DNA of 64,000 nt from RFSX01 sp965230215 (GTDB taxonomy: Bacteria > Bacteroidota > Bacteroidia > Chitinophagales > Saprospiraceae). Location of the stretch: contig CBDDKN010000001.1 in assembly GCA_965230215.1 (NCBI GenBank), positions 930,001-994,000 on the forward strand. Reading direction: 5' to 3'. The position numbers were made by a program, and so were the translations under genes. Position 1 is the stretch's first letter, and the number at the start of each line of letters is the position of its first letter. The notes under the pieces were generated by a model. That model made no database searches. It was not told the DNA's origin and saw only the letters and a list, made by a program, of their open reading frames with translations. Shown here piece after piece: positions 17,303 to 25,736 of this stretch.

Positions 17303-17427
17303 TAACGTCTCGCGGAGATGCCCGCTTCAGGCACACTAGTCCGCTTTGTATTCAAGATAAGATTAATTTTCGTATTCCCCCAATGAGTTATCGTCACTTC
17401 CTGAGGTGGGGTTATTCTCCGCTGTTA
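17303..17427. repeat. attC-23, beta family, belongs to C23
   Basis: TAACGTCTCGCGGAGATGCC ... TTCTCCGCTGTTA. Its R'' box contains the stop codon of the C23 gene. Confidence 0.9.
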
Positions 17428-18138
17428 GTGACCAGTTCTTGATTGATTCAATATATAGATATTTGACAAGCTATCAATTAATAGATTACCATTTGTGTAC
17501 CTGCCATCAGACGAGTAATATACTTCAATTGTTATACCCTCACAATCCATTTGAGGCTTAAATATTGCCTGTAGTTCATGCCATTCCTCGTCAAGTAAAT
17601 CATTAGAGACAAACAATTCATCATCATACTCGCATATTACATATCCACCCCATAAGACTAAACGAACAGCATTATCAAATACCTTTGTGGTTTCTAAGTA
17701 ATTTTCTATTGGACTTTCCAACGTAAATGAATTAGCAATATAAAACTTCATCATGTACAGCGTATCCTCCTCTAATTCATAATTTAGCCTTTGAGATATT
17801 CGTTCAAAAGACTCAGTTTCTCTTGTCACCATTGAGATGAATACATCACCATGAACAGATACATGCTGTACATTAAACTGATCTTCACTTCCTTTTACGT
17901 GAACCGTGATTGGACTTTCTTTAGGAAAGTCAACTAAACCACAATCAAACCAATAACTAGGTTTCAATGTGTTTGATGTATTTCCACTGGGCCACTTAGT
18001 AACCTGCTCAAATGATTTATTATTCAATACTATACTATCAGTTATCATGTAGTATTCGTTTTCATAGAAAATACTATCATCTTGAGCCCACAAACATATC
18101 GATTGAATTGCCGCTACGAGTATTAGAAGAAATTTCAT
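17425..18138 (-). CDS. Secreted jelly-roll-like protein (C23)
   Basis: 237 residues from MKFLLILVA; the longer frame to 18243 runs through attC-24 and is rejected. Signal peptide residues 1-19. The mature part has a pattern common in Bacteroidota surface proteins: LNNKSFEQV, YWFDCG, GDVFISMVTRETESFERISQRL, MMKFYIANSF, VRLVLWGGY, LLIDSLSNIYI. It resembles a carbohydrate-binding jelly-roll; binding is not shown. Its TAA stop overlaps the attC R'' box. Confidence 0.7.
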   Translation of the reverse strand: MKFLLILVAAIQSICLWAQDDSIFYENEYYMITDSIVLNNKSFEQVTKWPSGNTSNTLKPSYWFDCGLVDFPKESPITVHVKGSEDQFNVQHVSVHGDVFISMVTRETESFERISQRLNYELEEDTLYMMKFYIANSFTLESPIENYLETTKVFDNAVRLVLWGGYVICEYDDELFVSNDLLDEEWHELQAIFKPQMDCEGITIEVYYSSDGRYTNGNLLIDSLSNIYILNQSRTGH

Positions 18139-18168
18139 TTTGGTTAAGAATTTATACTTAATGGTCAC

Positions 18169-18249
18169 TAACGTTCCGTTGATATGCGGAGTGCGAAAAG
18201 ACATCAAGCACTGTAGCGCAGATGGCTGCATTCCGTGTATCAAGTGTTA
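18169..18249. repeat. attC-24, alpha family, short form, belongs to C24
   Basis: TAACGTTCCGTTGATATGCGG ... CCGTGTATCAAGTGTTA. Confidence 0.9.
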
Positions 18250-18269
18250 TGACCAGTTTATTTATTTAT

Positions 18270-19004
18270 TTATTTATTTCTTAATTCTATTGATCTCTTA
18301 AGCCCCTTTTGAGTTAGAATTATTCCCTTGTCATTTTTATGAACTTCTTTCTTTTCGATTAGCTTTTTGATCGCATTTGAGATACCTGATTTTGAACGTT
18401 GATCCAAAGCTGTTGTTATTGACTTATTATTTACTTTCTCAGGATAAAATGTACTTAAAAGTATCACTAATTCTTCTTCAAGTTTATAGTCTCCATAGAT
18501 TATGGTTTGTGCATCAATTTTTTCAACTATTAAATCAACGGGCACTTGAATTTCGGCAACGATTTTTTCCGCAACGGTTGTATCTTTGTGTAACAATTTC
18601 CTTACAAATTCTGTTACTAACCATTGACAGGAATTAAATAGAAACTTTAGGTCAAATAAATTGGGATTAATTTCACCTTTGTGGGCAATATTTCTTTTGT
18701 TCCTGAGCGTATAACAACTTCTTGCTATTCGTGGTATAACTAATCTATAATCGTCATCTAAGGTGGTACTTTTAGACTCCAAATTTTTTAAGTAATGATC
18801 TACGGAGGGTTTTGCTGAATATGATCCAGACTCTAGAAATTCAAGTATTTGTACAACGGTTTCGATTAGTTTCCCAATCGATGTTCGACTTAGCGTTGAA
18901 GTTTGGAAATCTTTCTTTACTTCTATAAATTCGTTAATTAAGTCCTTTGCAAGTTTCGGATCGATTTCATTACCTAGTTCTTTAATAATTTCGGATTTTT
19001 TCAT
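18270..19004 (-). CDS. HEPN-like, Abi-type protein with C-terminal winged helix (C24, second gene)
   Basis: 244 residues. The helical N-terminal domain contains LRNKRNIAHKG, fitting a HEPN ribonuclease RX4-6H motif (R101, H108). The C-terminal 65 residues look like a winged-helix unit (NNKSITTALDQRSKSGISNAI ... GIILTQKGLKRS). It starts 2 bases after the stop of its partner, so the two are probably translationally coupled. HEPN proteins are common RNA-cutting effectors in abortive infection and toxin-antitoxin systems; that role is inferred. Confidence 0.7.
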   Translation of the reverse strand: MKKSEIIKELGNEIDPKLAKDLINEFIEVKKDFQTSTLSRTSIGKLIETVVQILEFLESGSYSAKPSVDHYLKNLESKSTTLDDDYRLVIPRIARSCYTLRNKRNIAHKGEINPNLFDLKFLFNSCQWLVTEFVRKLLHKDTTVAEKIVAEIQVPVDLIVEKIDAQTIIYGDYKLEEELVILLSTFYPEKVNNKSITTALDQRSKSGISNAIKKLIEKKEVHKNDKGIILTQKGLKRSIELRNK

Positions 19005-19006
19005 TT

Positions 19007-19552
19007 CTAAAGAACTAATTCACCTGTATTTAGAGCTTCCTTTATTTTATTGACTCCTGCTGAAGTGACTTTATATTTTTTCTTCGCTTGCTGAGTATTT
19101 CCACTTTTTCTAGTTTGTATCATTAATTGAGGTTTTCTATTGATTAACCCTTGAACCGCAAGTGTAATGTTTTTCACCCCATGTCCTAAATGCTTTAATT
19201 CACTATTGATTTGCCTTCCACCTAAATCTTGTTGATTCTGATTAACCTGTAAAAATGTTGCTACTACAAGAACTTTTTCTGATTCAGTTTTTGTAGGCAT
19301 CTTTGAAAACAGATCGGCTATTGATTCGAAAGACGAAAGCTCAGTCCCAGTAACATTTGGTTGTTTTTGTCCATCTCCGGTTTGTTCATTTTGGGTATCA
19401 GCAGTTCCCTGATTTGTAGATTGATGAATTTTATTTGGTGCTTTCAATTCAAATTTCGATAGCAGCCAGTTAATTACTCTTTCTTGGCTTTCTGCGTCCA
19501 GGTCTTTAAGAACGTCAAAACATGATGACATTGCTTGAATTTCTTTATCCAT
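19007..19552 (-). CDS. Partner of the HEPN-like protein (C24, first gene)
   Basis: 181 residues. An N-terminal helical segment (FDVLKDLDAESQERVINWLLSKF), a low-complexity Q/T-rich linker (about 40-75), then a C-terminal DNA-binding-like domain (GGRQINSELKHLGHGVKNITLAVQGLI ... KKKYKVTSAGVNKI). It is not a MNT-type nucleotidyltransferase, so this is not a standard HEPN-MNT pair. Likely a sensor or regulator of the downstream protein, by operon logic only. Confidence 0.6.
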   Translation of the reverse strand: MDKEIQAMSSCFDVLKDLDAESQERVINWLLSKFELKAPNKIHQSTNQGTADTQNEQTGDGQKQPNVTGTELSSFESIADLFSKMPTKTESEKVLVVATFLQVNQNQQDLGGRQINSELKHLGHGVKNITLAVQGLINRKPQLMIQTRKSGNTQQAKKKYKVTSAGVNKIKEALNTGELVL

Positions 19553-19629
19553 TTTATTTAATTTTACATTTAGTAACTAAACAAAGATACATGAAGTTTC
19601 ATTTAGCAGCAAAATGTTCTAATTGGTCA

Positions 19630-19737
19630 TAACGTTCCGTTGATATGCGGAGTGCATAAGGCATCAAGCGTTGTTAATCTCCGAAGCTCCTGCGAAGGAG
19701 ATTGCGCAGATGGCTGCATTCCGTGTATCAAGTGTTA
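19630..19737. repeat. attC-25, alpha family, long form, belongs to C25
   Basis: TAACGTTCCGTTGATATGCGG ... CCGTGTATCAAGTGTTA with inner hairpin. Confidence 0.9.
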
Positions 19738-19752
19738 GGTGTCGTCCTTTAA

Positions 19753-20325
19753 TTATTTTGGTCTATGCTGAATTGAAAATACCGCAATTGTATCTCTGTT
19801 TTTGTTAATATAGTAATCAACAAACTTATATCCCCCATTTATGTTTCCAAAACCACATAAGACTTCATCAACAAAAATTAAATCCCTGTAATCATCTACC
19901 TCAAACCATGTAGAAACTACTTTACATGACTCAATAGACTTACCTGAATTATTTACATTAAACACCATTGAATAATCAATAGAATCAAGCTCTAAATAAA
20001 TGTAATTATCCAGAAGAAAATATGTAAAGTCCAATTCCTCATCAGTTCTACTTACGACTACTCTACCTTTCTCTTCTGAATCGAAATAAATATCACTATA
20101 CAATTTATCAATTACTATACTATCTCTTATCGTTCCTATCGTAAACCAATCTAACAAGTTTTCCAATCCACTGTCCGAATTTTTCAAATATCTATCCCCA
20201 TCATATACATAGACATCACCATCATATACTCCAGGAATCAAATCATAATGATCCATTAAGACAATTTCATCATCTGAATTGCAGCCTACTGCGACAAATA
20301 ACAAAAACACTATTATCCATTTCAT
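19753..20325 (-). CDS. Lipoprotein of unknown function (C25)
   Basis: 190 residues. Short signal peptide with lipobox VAVGCNSDD and an acidic start to the mature chain, common for Bacteroidota lipoproteins. Beta-rich; no domain recognised. Termini pair over 10 bases (GTTAGGTGTC). Confidence 0.65.
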   Translation of the reverse strand: MKWIIVFLLFVAVGCNSDDEIVLMDHYDLIPGVYDGDVYVYDGDRYLKNSDSGLENLLDWFTIGTIRDSIVIDKLYSDIYFDSEEKGRVVVSRTDEELDFTYFLLDNYIYLELDSIDYSMVFNVNNSGKSIESCKVVSTWFEVDDYRDLIFVDEVLCGFGNINGGYKFVDYYINKNRDTIAVFSIQHRPK

Positions 20326-20351
20326 GATTATTCAAATTTTAAAATGACACC

Positions 20352-20510
20352 TAACGTATAAGCGGATGCGCAGCAAGTCCGATGCCGCCGGTTCCGGCAA
20401 GGACGCCGCGTCGTCCCTTCCTTTAAATACACTCTACAAATTACGAATTTAAAACGACTAATAATGAACGTCTGGACGTAAGGAAGGGATGGCGTTATCC
20501 CGCGATGTTA
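20352..20510. repeat. attC-26, gamma family, belongs to C26
   Basis: TAACGTATAAGCGGATGCGC ... ATCCCGCGATGTTA. Confidence 0.88.
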
Positions 20511-20802
20511 CCACGGTGTGGCGGTGTCCTACTTAGCTATTGCACTTAGCTATAATACATGCGAATAACACATGCTGCTTATACGTCCCTATCGCTTATG
20601 CGAATTATTGCATGCAAGCTGCGTATGCAATTATCATTAGCTATTATACATGAATGACGCTCATGCGAATAACACTATCTCTTCCTGCATGCGAATTATT
20701 GCATGTTTTGTTTATTAACCTTTGTGAAACTTAAGTTTAAGAGTTTGACTTGGTGAGCTAAAATAACTTGAAGTTAAATACCCTATTTCGTCACATTGGT
20801 GG
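20511..20802. other. Non-coding cassette C26 with short repeated palindromic motifs
   Basis: No open frame of useful length on either strand. Termini pair (GTTACCAC/GTGGTAAC), so it is an intact cassette. It holds four copies of a core ATGCGAATWA (20559, 20598, 20663, 20689). Two lie in identical 17-base units ATGCGAATTATTGCATG (20598-20614 and 20689-20705), which are imperfect palindromes. TTAGCTAT occurs three times between 20532 and 20643. It may be a structured RNA or a protein-binding array; no known family. Confidence 0.6.
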
Positions 20803-20865
20803 TAACGTCCTCGTATATGCGGCGTGACCAGCTTTTGCTGGGCATGACCGTCATATACTTTGTTA
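20803..20865. repeat. attC-27, short singleton (63 bp), belongs to C27
   Basis: TAAC, spacer GTCCTC, GTATATG-CGGCGTGACC ... CATGACCGT-CATATAC, spacer, GTTA. One extra base in the right arm. Confidence 0.8.
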
Positions 20866-20880
20866 GCGGCTGGCTTCTTT

Positions 20881-21684
20881 TCAATTGTTTATGTCCACAT
20901 TATATAAATCATAAATAATGTCTCTCGTAATTGATTTTCTTGATTTTGAGAATCCTTTTAACTCTTCACTTAACTCCTTTTCAATTCTTGTTGCAAAAAA
21001 TATTACATTATCTTTTATTTCAATGTATCCAATGTACCAACCAATATCAATCTTATCATAACACCAACCTGTTTTACTTCTTAATATAAAATTTGTATTT
21101 TGCTTTTCAATCATCAATTCTTTAACAAGTTCTTGGTGCTTGGTGTCAAAATTTAGTTCATTTTGGTATAGTTTAAATAATAGTTTCAATTGTTCTATTG
21201 GAGTAACTTCTAATTCTCCATAATTCCAAAAATCATAACCATTTCCATTTCTGTTTTTTCGATTAGAGTACTTATTCCTTCTAAGATATTTTCTGTATTT
21301 CCTTTTCTTGAGCCGCTTTGATATTTCTTCAAAATACCAAATTGTTGAATTTTTAAACGCCATTTCCAATTCATTATCTTTATTCCAATTAGGGACTTCG
21401 AAGTTTTTAAATAGTTTAGGCTCTCCGTCCCATATCATAGTGTCATTTTTCCCGTTTATGATTCCTTCTTCTAATCCAATTAATGTATTTATAATTTTGA
21501 AAGTTGAAGCTGGAAGTGTTCCTTCCTTTGCTAACGTATAATCACTATAAATCCACTTATCTTTTCCTAAGTCAAAAATTGAAATACTTCCTTTTACATT
21601 AGCTTCTGAGAAATAATTATTCAGATTCTGTGCTAATGTTGAGTTAGAAATAATCGATATAAGAAGTATTAATTTGAATTTCAT
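20881..21684 (-). CDS. Class D (OXA-like) beta-lactamase (C27)
   Basis: 267 residues from MKFKLILL; a longer frame to 21810 is attC-encoded and rejected. Signal peptide residues 1-18. Class D motifs: PASTFK (Ser60, Lys63), S-T-I at 113-115 in the SxV position within KNSTIWYFEE, Y-S-N at 139-141 where YGN is usual, FWNYGELEVTPIEQ, and KTGW (204-207). Length is normal for OXA enzymes. Inferred periplasmic serine beta-lactamase; spectrum unknown. An N-terminally similar BlaR/MecR sensor domain is excluded by the lack of membrane helices. The leader is only about 24 bases, so it has no promoter of its own. Confidence 0.88.
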   Translation of the reverse strand: MKFKLILLISIISNSTLAQNLNNYFSEANVKGSISIFDLGKDKWIYSDYTLAKEGTLPASTFKIINTLIGLEEGIINGKNDTMIWDGEPKLFKNFEVPNWNKDNELEMAFKNSTIWYFEEISKRLKKRKYRKYLRRNKYSNRKNRNGNGYDFWNYGELEVTPIEQLKLLFKLYQNELNFDTKHQELVKELMIEKQNTNFILRSKTGWCYDKIDIGWYIGYIEIKDNVIFFATRIEKELSEELKGFSKSRKSITRDIIYDLYNVDINN

Positions 21685-21708
21685 TGTTTTCTTTTTCTTG
21701 CTTGCCGC

Positions 21709-21816
21709 TAACGTTCCGTTGATATGCGGAGTGCAAAAGGCATCAAGCATTGTTAATCTCCGAAGCTTCCGCGGAGGAGATTGCGCAGATGACTGCATTC
21801 CGTGTATCAAGTGTTG
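21709..21816. repeat. attC-28, alpha family, long form, belongs to C28
   Basis: TAACGTTCCGTTGATATGCGG ... CCGTGTATCAAGTGTTG with inner hairpin CTCCGAAGCTTCCGCGGAGGAG. Confidence 0.9.
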
Positions 21817-21823
21817 TATGCAG

Positions 21824-22279
21824 TTACTTAATTACCTTATATATTAGGATATTATCATCCCTAAATTGTGCTAAACCTTTACGAATGAATTCCGCAGTAC
21901 CGAATATAATTTCATCCTTTGTAATACCACAATTTACTATCTCTCCATTGCTATCGTAACAATAAAAGTCTACAACACTTTTATCTTGAAGAAATACTTC
22001 ATCACCTACTAACTCCCATTTACCTCTCATATCTGTGATCTTTAAAAGCACTCTTGTTCTCTTGTTATTTTCAAATATATGGTGTTGCACATTTTCTTCT
22101 CGTTTATAAGTACCATCGGGAAAGAAATTAATTTTATTATGAAAAATATTGTCAATTTCATCCTTGCTTCGTTCATGCACGATTAAATATTCATTTGTAA
22201 AATCAATATTAATCTGTGAGTCAATATTACTACATGAAAAGAGTTGAAAAACTACCAATATGAGAATGACTATTTTCAT
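21824..22279 (-). CDS. Lipoprotein of unknown function (C28)
   Basis: 151 residues. Signal peptide with lipobox QLFSCSN. The mature part includes DMRGKWELVGDEVFL, a lipocalin-like beta pattern comparable with the C15 product. No family assigned. Termini pair over 9 or more bases (GTTGTATGC). Confidence 0.65.
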   Translation of the reverse strand: MKIVILILVVFQLFSCSNIDSQINIDFTNEYLIVHERSKDEIDNIFHNKINFFPDGTYKREENVQHHIFENNKRTRVLLKITDMRGKWELVGDEVFLQDKSVVDFYCYDSNGEIVNCGITKDEIIFGTAEFIRKGLAQFRDDNILIYKVIK

Positions 22280-22331
22280 CTTGTTTTAATGTAAAACGAA
22301 CTTATAAATAAGATATTTTTATAATTGCATA

Positions 22332-22413
22332 CAACGTTCCGTTAACATGCGGAGTGCGAAAAGACATCAAGCGCTGTAGCGTAGATGGCTGCATTCCGAC
22401 ATGTTAAGTGTTA
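22332..22413. repeat. attC-29, alpha family, short form (TTAACAT variant), belongs to C29
   Basis: CAACGTTCCGTTAACATGCGG ... CCGACATGTTAAGTGTTA; contains the C29 stop codon. Confidence 0.9.
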
Positions 22414-22902
22414 GCTGCTGGCTTTATTCTTTATTTCATTGATTCGATTGATATCTTCTTCTGAAAAGGGGCCCCATGTTCCATTTATTTTTGAATATTT
22501 TTCTTGGTCAATTTTTGGACTGTACTCCTCCTCTAATTTAGCAACCACTTCATCGTCACTATACTTTTCGTAAGACCTATCGATAATATTTAAATTTCCA
22601 ATTTCTCTATAAAGTTCTTTTCCTCTTTTCCTTTGAAGATTTTTTAATTGTTTGGATTCCCAATCTATAAGCCCAAAAACAAATTCACTAATTCCATTGC
22701 ATCTTAGCATTGTGATTTGGGTTTCAAATTCTTGATTCAAAATTGGTGTTAGAAACTCTCGAACTGACATTGGCTTAGAATTCTCCTTTATCAACTTATC
22801 TGCACCAATCAAAAAAGGGATAGTCAACCCATTTTTAAAATAATACTTTTTATCGAAGTGTTTCAATACTGACAACCAAATTGGATAAGATGAATTTTCC
22901 AT
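22411..22902 (-). CDS. Cytosolic protein of unknown function (C29)
   Basis: 163 residues, no signal peptide, charged and helical, with a Trp-Gly-Pro segment near the end (NGTWGPFSEEDINRI). Its TAA stop is the R'' box of attC-29, so the recombination site ends the gene. No family recognised. Confidence 0.6.
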   Translation of the reverse strand: MENSSYPIWLSVLKHFDKKYYFKNGLTIPFLIGADKLIKENSKPMSVREFLTPILNQEFETQITMLRCNGISEFVFGLIDWESKQLKNLQRKRGKELYREIGNLNIIDRSYEKYSDDEVVAKLEEEYSPKIDQEKYSKINGTWGPFSEEDINRINEIKNKASS

Positions 22903-22927
22903 TATATTTTTTTTTCTTGCTTGCAGC

Positions 22928-22988
22928 TAACGGTTAATGGATGCGGCGTCCTGATTAAAGGGAAGGATGAGCGACATCCATATTGTTA
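22928..22988. repeat. attC-30, short singleton (61 bp), belongs to C30
   Basis: TAACGGTTAATGGATG-CGGCG ... GCGA-CATCCATATTGTTA. Stem TGGATG/CATCCA with a bulge in the right arm. Confidence 0.78.
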
Positions 22989-22999
22989 GCCACAGGCTT

Positions 23000-23716
23000 T
23001 CATTTTCTTGTTATGAAAACATTTGTTATGAATTCTCTTGCAGGTACATTCCTCTTTTCAAACTCCTCCATTAGTCCATTGTCTTCATATAAAATTGATG
23101 TCTTCTCTAAATTCAAACTGCCGTTCGATATTTCTAAGATTCCAATTCTCACTTCTGGTTTATTATTACAACCTGCTGAGCCCAAATTGACATACCTACA
23201 TTTTCTTCCCTCAATATCACTTGGCTGATGTTGATGCCCATAAAATATTATATCTGATTCTACCCCTTCAAACATTTTGTCTAAAGTTGGTTCGCTTGGA
23301 TTTTTAATTATTGGCTTAAACCAGTTTTGATTTTTATTCAGCCCATAATGTTGAAAAGTAATCCTTTTGTTTCTAATTGAAATATTAATCGAAAATTTCC
23401 ACTCCTTTACATTATTTACGAATCCTTTACCTATCTTTTTGTGCGTCCAATTCTGATGATTCACCTCTTCCATACTCATCCATTTTGGAATTGGATTAGG
23501 CAATCCGAATGCATACCAATAATCATGGTTCCCCATGATAAATTCCATTTCTTCGATAGAATAACAAAGTTCTATACACTCTCTTGGATATGGTCCTATT
23601 CCTATTAAATCTCCAACATGGTATATTTTATCACAGCCTCTTTCTCTAAAGATTTTAATTCCTTTCTCTAATGCAGGCAGATTTCCATGTATGTCTTGGA
23701 AAATTCCAATTCTCAT
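23000..23716 (-). CDS. Calcineurin-like metallophosphoesterase (C30)
   Basis: 238 residues, cytosolic. All core metal-binding motifs are present: D8-I-H10-G-N, G-D36, G-N63-H64-D, and the late YGHQHQP. Closest in layout to the YfcE / DR1281-type phosphodiesterases that act on small phosphoesters or nucleotides. Substrate unknown. The R'' box at its right end reads TTAC instead of TAAC. Confidence 0.85.
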   Translation of the reverse strand: MRIGIFQDIHGNLPALEKGIKIFRERGCDKIYHVGDLIGIGPYPRECIELCYSIEEMEFIMGNHDYWYAFGLPNPIPKWMSMEEVNHQNWTHKKIGKGFVNNVKEWKFSINISIRNKRITFQHYGLNKNQNWFKPIIKNPSEPTLDKMFEGVESDIIFYGHQHQPSDIEGRKCRYVNLGSAGCNNKPEVRIGILEISNGSLNLEKTSILYEDNGLMEEFEKRNVPAREFITNVFITRK

Positions 23717-23761
23717 TAATAAAACTTTTGATAAACAGTTCTTTGTCTTTATGCTTGTGGC

Positions 23762-23919
23762 TTACGTATAAGCGGATGCGCAGCAAGTCCGAAGTCGCCG
23801 GTTCCGGCGAGGACGCCGCGTCGTCCCTTCCTTAAATACACTCTACAAATTACGAATTTAAAACGACCGAAAGTGAACGTCTGGACGACAGGAAGGGATG
23901 GCGTTATCCCGCGCTGTTA
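23762..23919. repeat. attC-31, gamma family with mutated end, belongs to C31
   Basis: Starts TTACGTATAAGCGGATGCGC (TAAC to TTAC) and ends ATCCCGCGCTGTTA. Centre as in other gamma sites. Confidence 0.82.
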
Positions 23920-23930
23920 GGCAACGTTTT

Positions 23931-24470
23931 CTATATCATTCCTGATAGTTTTTGAAATCCGAGAAATAATATTACTGATAAAACAATTGCTAAAAGAGAT
24001 CTTACTACTGAAATTCCAATTGTATTTGTTTCATCATTTTCAACTCTTAATACTCTCACGATTTCTTTAATCTTCTTCCTCTGTTGAATAAAAATGAAGA
24101 TAAATATACTTTGATAAATCAATGCATTAAGTAAAGCTCCAAATGGAACTTTATAAAAAATATCGAGTAAAATTATATTTATAAAAATCGGAGTAAGCAA
24201 TAATGCTCCGAATAGTTTTGTTTTCCGAAATACAAGTAAAATAGCTCCCACTATTTGTAAAGAACCAATTATAATAGGATACTCTTTAGTTGTTCCAAAA
24301 AAAGCCCACATCATTTCAAACTCGGTTGCTTCTTTTATTGAAACATCAATTAATTTCGAGCCTTGGAATTGAGTTGGCTTACTTATTCCATAAATAAAAA
24401 TATAGAAAGCTGCCCAAATTCGGATTCCAGTTTCTACAATATGTATAGTCAAGATATTTTTTAATTTCAT
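23931..24470 (-). CDS. DoxX-like membrane protein (C31)
   Basis: 179 residues with about five hydrophobic segments. FYIFIYGISKPTQFQG, GSLQIVGAILLVFRKTKLFGALLLTPI and the spacing of helices resemble DoxX/DoxD-like membrane proteins. Substrate and partners unknown. Termini pair over 10 bases (GTTAGGCAAC). Confidence 0.65.
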   Translation of the reverse strand: MKLKNILTIHIVETGIRIWAAFYIFIYGISKPTQFQGSKLIDVSIKEATEFEMMWAFFGTTKEYPIIIGSLQIVGAILLVFRKTKLFGALLLTPIFINIILLDIFYKVPFGALLNALIYQSIFIFIFIQQRKKIKEIVRVLRVENDETNTIGISVVRSLLAIVLSVILFLGFQKLSGMI

Positions 24471-24520
24471 TAATTTTCTATTCCTCAGATTTGGAATTTA
24501 CATGGCTCTCATATGTTGCC

Positions 24521-24585
24521 TAACGGATGATTGTATGCTGCGTCTCTACGACGAAGGAGTAGATATGCTGTCATACATATTGTTA
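24521..24585. repeat. attC-32, delta family (65 bp), belongs to C32
   Basis: TAACGGATGATTGTATGCTGC ... GCTGTCATACATATTGTTA; arms as in attC-22. Confidence 0.85.
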
Positions 24586-24594
24586 TCAGTTTTT

Positions 24595-25524
24595 TTAATT
24601 TATAAGTGTTACATCTCCATCTCCAAATATTGACGGTTGAGTATATTTAAGTTCCACATCACGTTTTCCGTTAGGAATAAAAAGTATTCCATCTTTGATT
24701 TTCAGCAATGATATATAATTATGTACTTGAGCTTCATGCTCTCTTCGCCATCTCATTCCTGGACGTTTTAATTCAATTACATATTTAATAGCCTTGTATT
24801 CTATTAGTAAGTCAATATGAGCTCTTCTTGTACCAACTTTTAATAATAATTCAGTTTGAACATGGAATTCATCTTCCATGGTAAGAAATGCCGTTAAGGC
24901 ACCAATTATTTCATATTCTCTTACGAACTCTTTGTTTAATAGCTCTTTATGTTCGTTGTTAAATTTTATTAGTAAGTTACCAATGTACTCAAGGTCACTA
25001 TCCGAGCCAGATTTCAGTTTTGCTATTGATTTTTTGAATTTGGATACTTTGGCAAGTTCAATATTGAATGATAGTTTCTGAATTACTTGATTAAAAAGAA
25101 CATAAGTAAAAGCTGATACATTTGATATCGCTAAAACCGATTCACTTTCATTAAAAATTAGTTTGAAGTCATGAGTTGATGGATTTCGCCATTCTTTTCT
25201 ATAGTTGGTAAATTGTTCAAGGACTCTTTCTTTCAGAATTGATTCATTTGTAAAATAGTCTTCTATATCTACTGTTCTTTTTTTTGATGCTTGAGACTCT
25301 GTTTTATCATTTAGGACCATATATGCTATTCGCAAAGACCCTTCAAAGACTTGATTGGTTCTATAAATTACATCAGTGAAAAAGTTTTCATCATTATTCT
25401 CTAAACCAAGGTTATATAGAAATTCTGCTCTCTCAAGATGAGTGACGATTGACTCTACTGGAATAGAATCATCCATTTGAATAATTCTATTTGCTTGATT
25501 GTTTATTGCTTTAGTTAAGTCCAT
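24595..25524 (-). CDS. Predicted defence nuclease: HEPN-like domain fused to PD-(D/E)XK nuclease (C32)
   Basis: 309 residues. N-terminal half is helical with EWRNPSTHDF, an RX4H HEPN ribonuclease-type motif (R113, H118). C-terminal domain (about 205-300) has a PD-(D/E)XK signature: D238 in RAHIDLLI, E251-x-K253 in YVIELKRPG, and a helix glutamine (Q266). Two different predicted nucleases in one chain, alone in a cassette, fit an abortive-infection effector; this is inference. The HEPN assignment is less sure than the nuclease one. Confidence 0.7.
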   Translation of the reverse strand: MDLTKAINNQANRIIQMDDSIPVESIVTHLERAEFLYNLGLENNDENFFTDVIYRTNQVFEGSLRIAYMVLNDKTESQASKKRTVDIEDYFTNESILKERVLEQFTNYRKEWRNPSTHDFKLIFNESESVLAISNVSAFTYVLFNQVIQKLSFNIELAKVSKFKKSIAKLKSGSDSDLEYIGNLLIKFNNEHKELLNKEFVREYEIIGALTAFLTMEDEFHVQTELLLKVGTRRAHIDLLIEYKAIKYVIELKRPGMRWRREHEAQVHNYISLLKIKDGILFIPNGKRDVELKYTQPSIFGDGDVTLIN

Positions 25525-25544
25525 TCATTTGGTCTAATTACTGA

Positions 25545-25724
25545 TAACGTCTCGCGGAGATGCCCAGCAATCCCGATTTTCTTCGGGAGCAGTCGCGCTG
25601 TAGCGACAAAGTGCAGCGTCGCCTCAGGCGCACTAGTCCGCTTTGCTTTCAAGATAATGTTTATTTTCGTATTTTGCCAATGAGTTATCGACGCTTCCTG
25701 AGGTGGGGTTATTCTCCGCTGTTA
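25545..25724. repeat. attC-33, beta family with two nested insertions (180 bp), belongs to C33
   Basis: Beta arms. The left arm carries the GTCGC/GCGAC insertion and, inside its flank, a second hairpin TCCCGATTTTCTTCGGGA. Confidence 0.88.
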
Positions 25725-25736
25725 TGCACTGGCTTT

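Noticed and set aside
20511..20802. Insertion sequence remnant in the gene-less cassette
   Set aside because: No transposase fragment, and the terminal complementarity is exactly that of the cassette rather than an internal element.
1300..21810. Long N-terminal extensions of cassette genes (starts at 2001, 8503, 11999, 18243, 21810, 31800)
   Set aside because: The extra residues (for example MIHGMQ... and HINGTL) are translated attC sequence shared among unrelated genes. True starts give signal peptides or family N-termini just inside each cassette.
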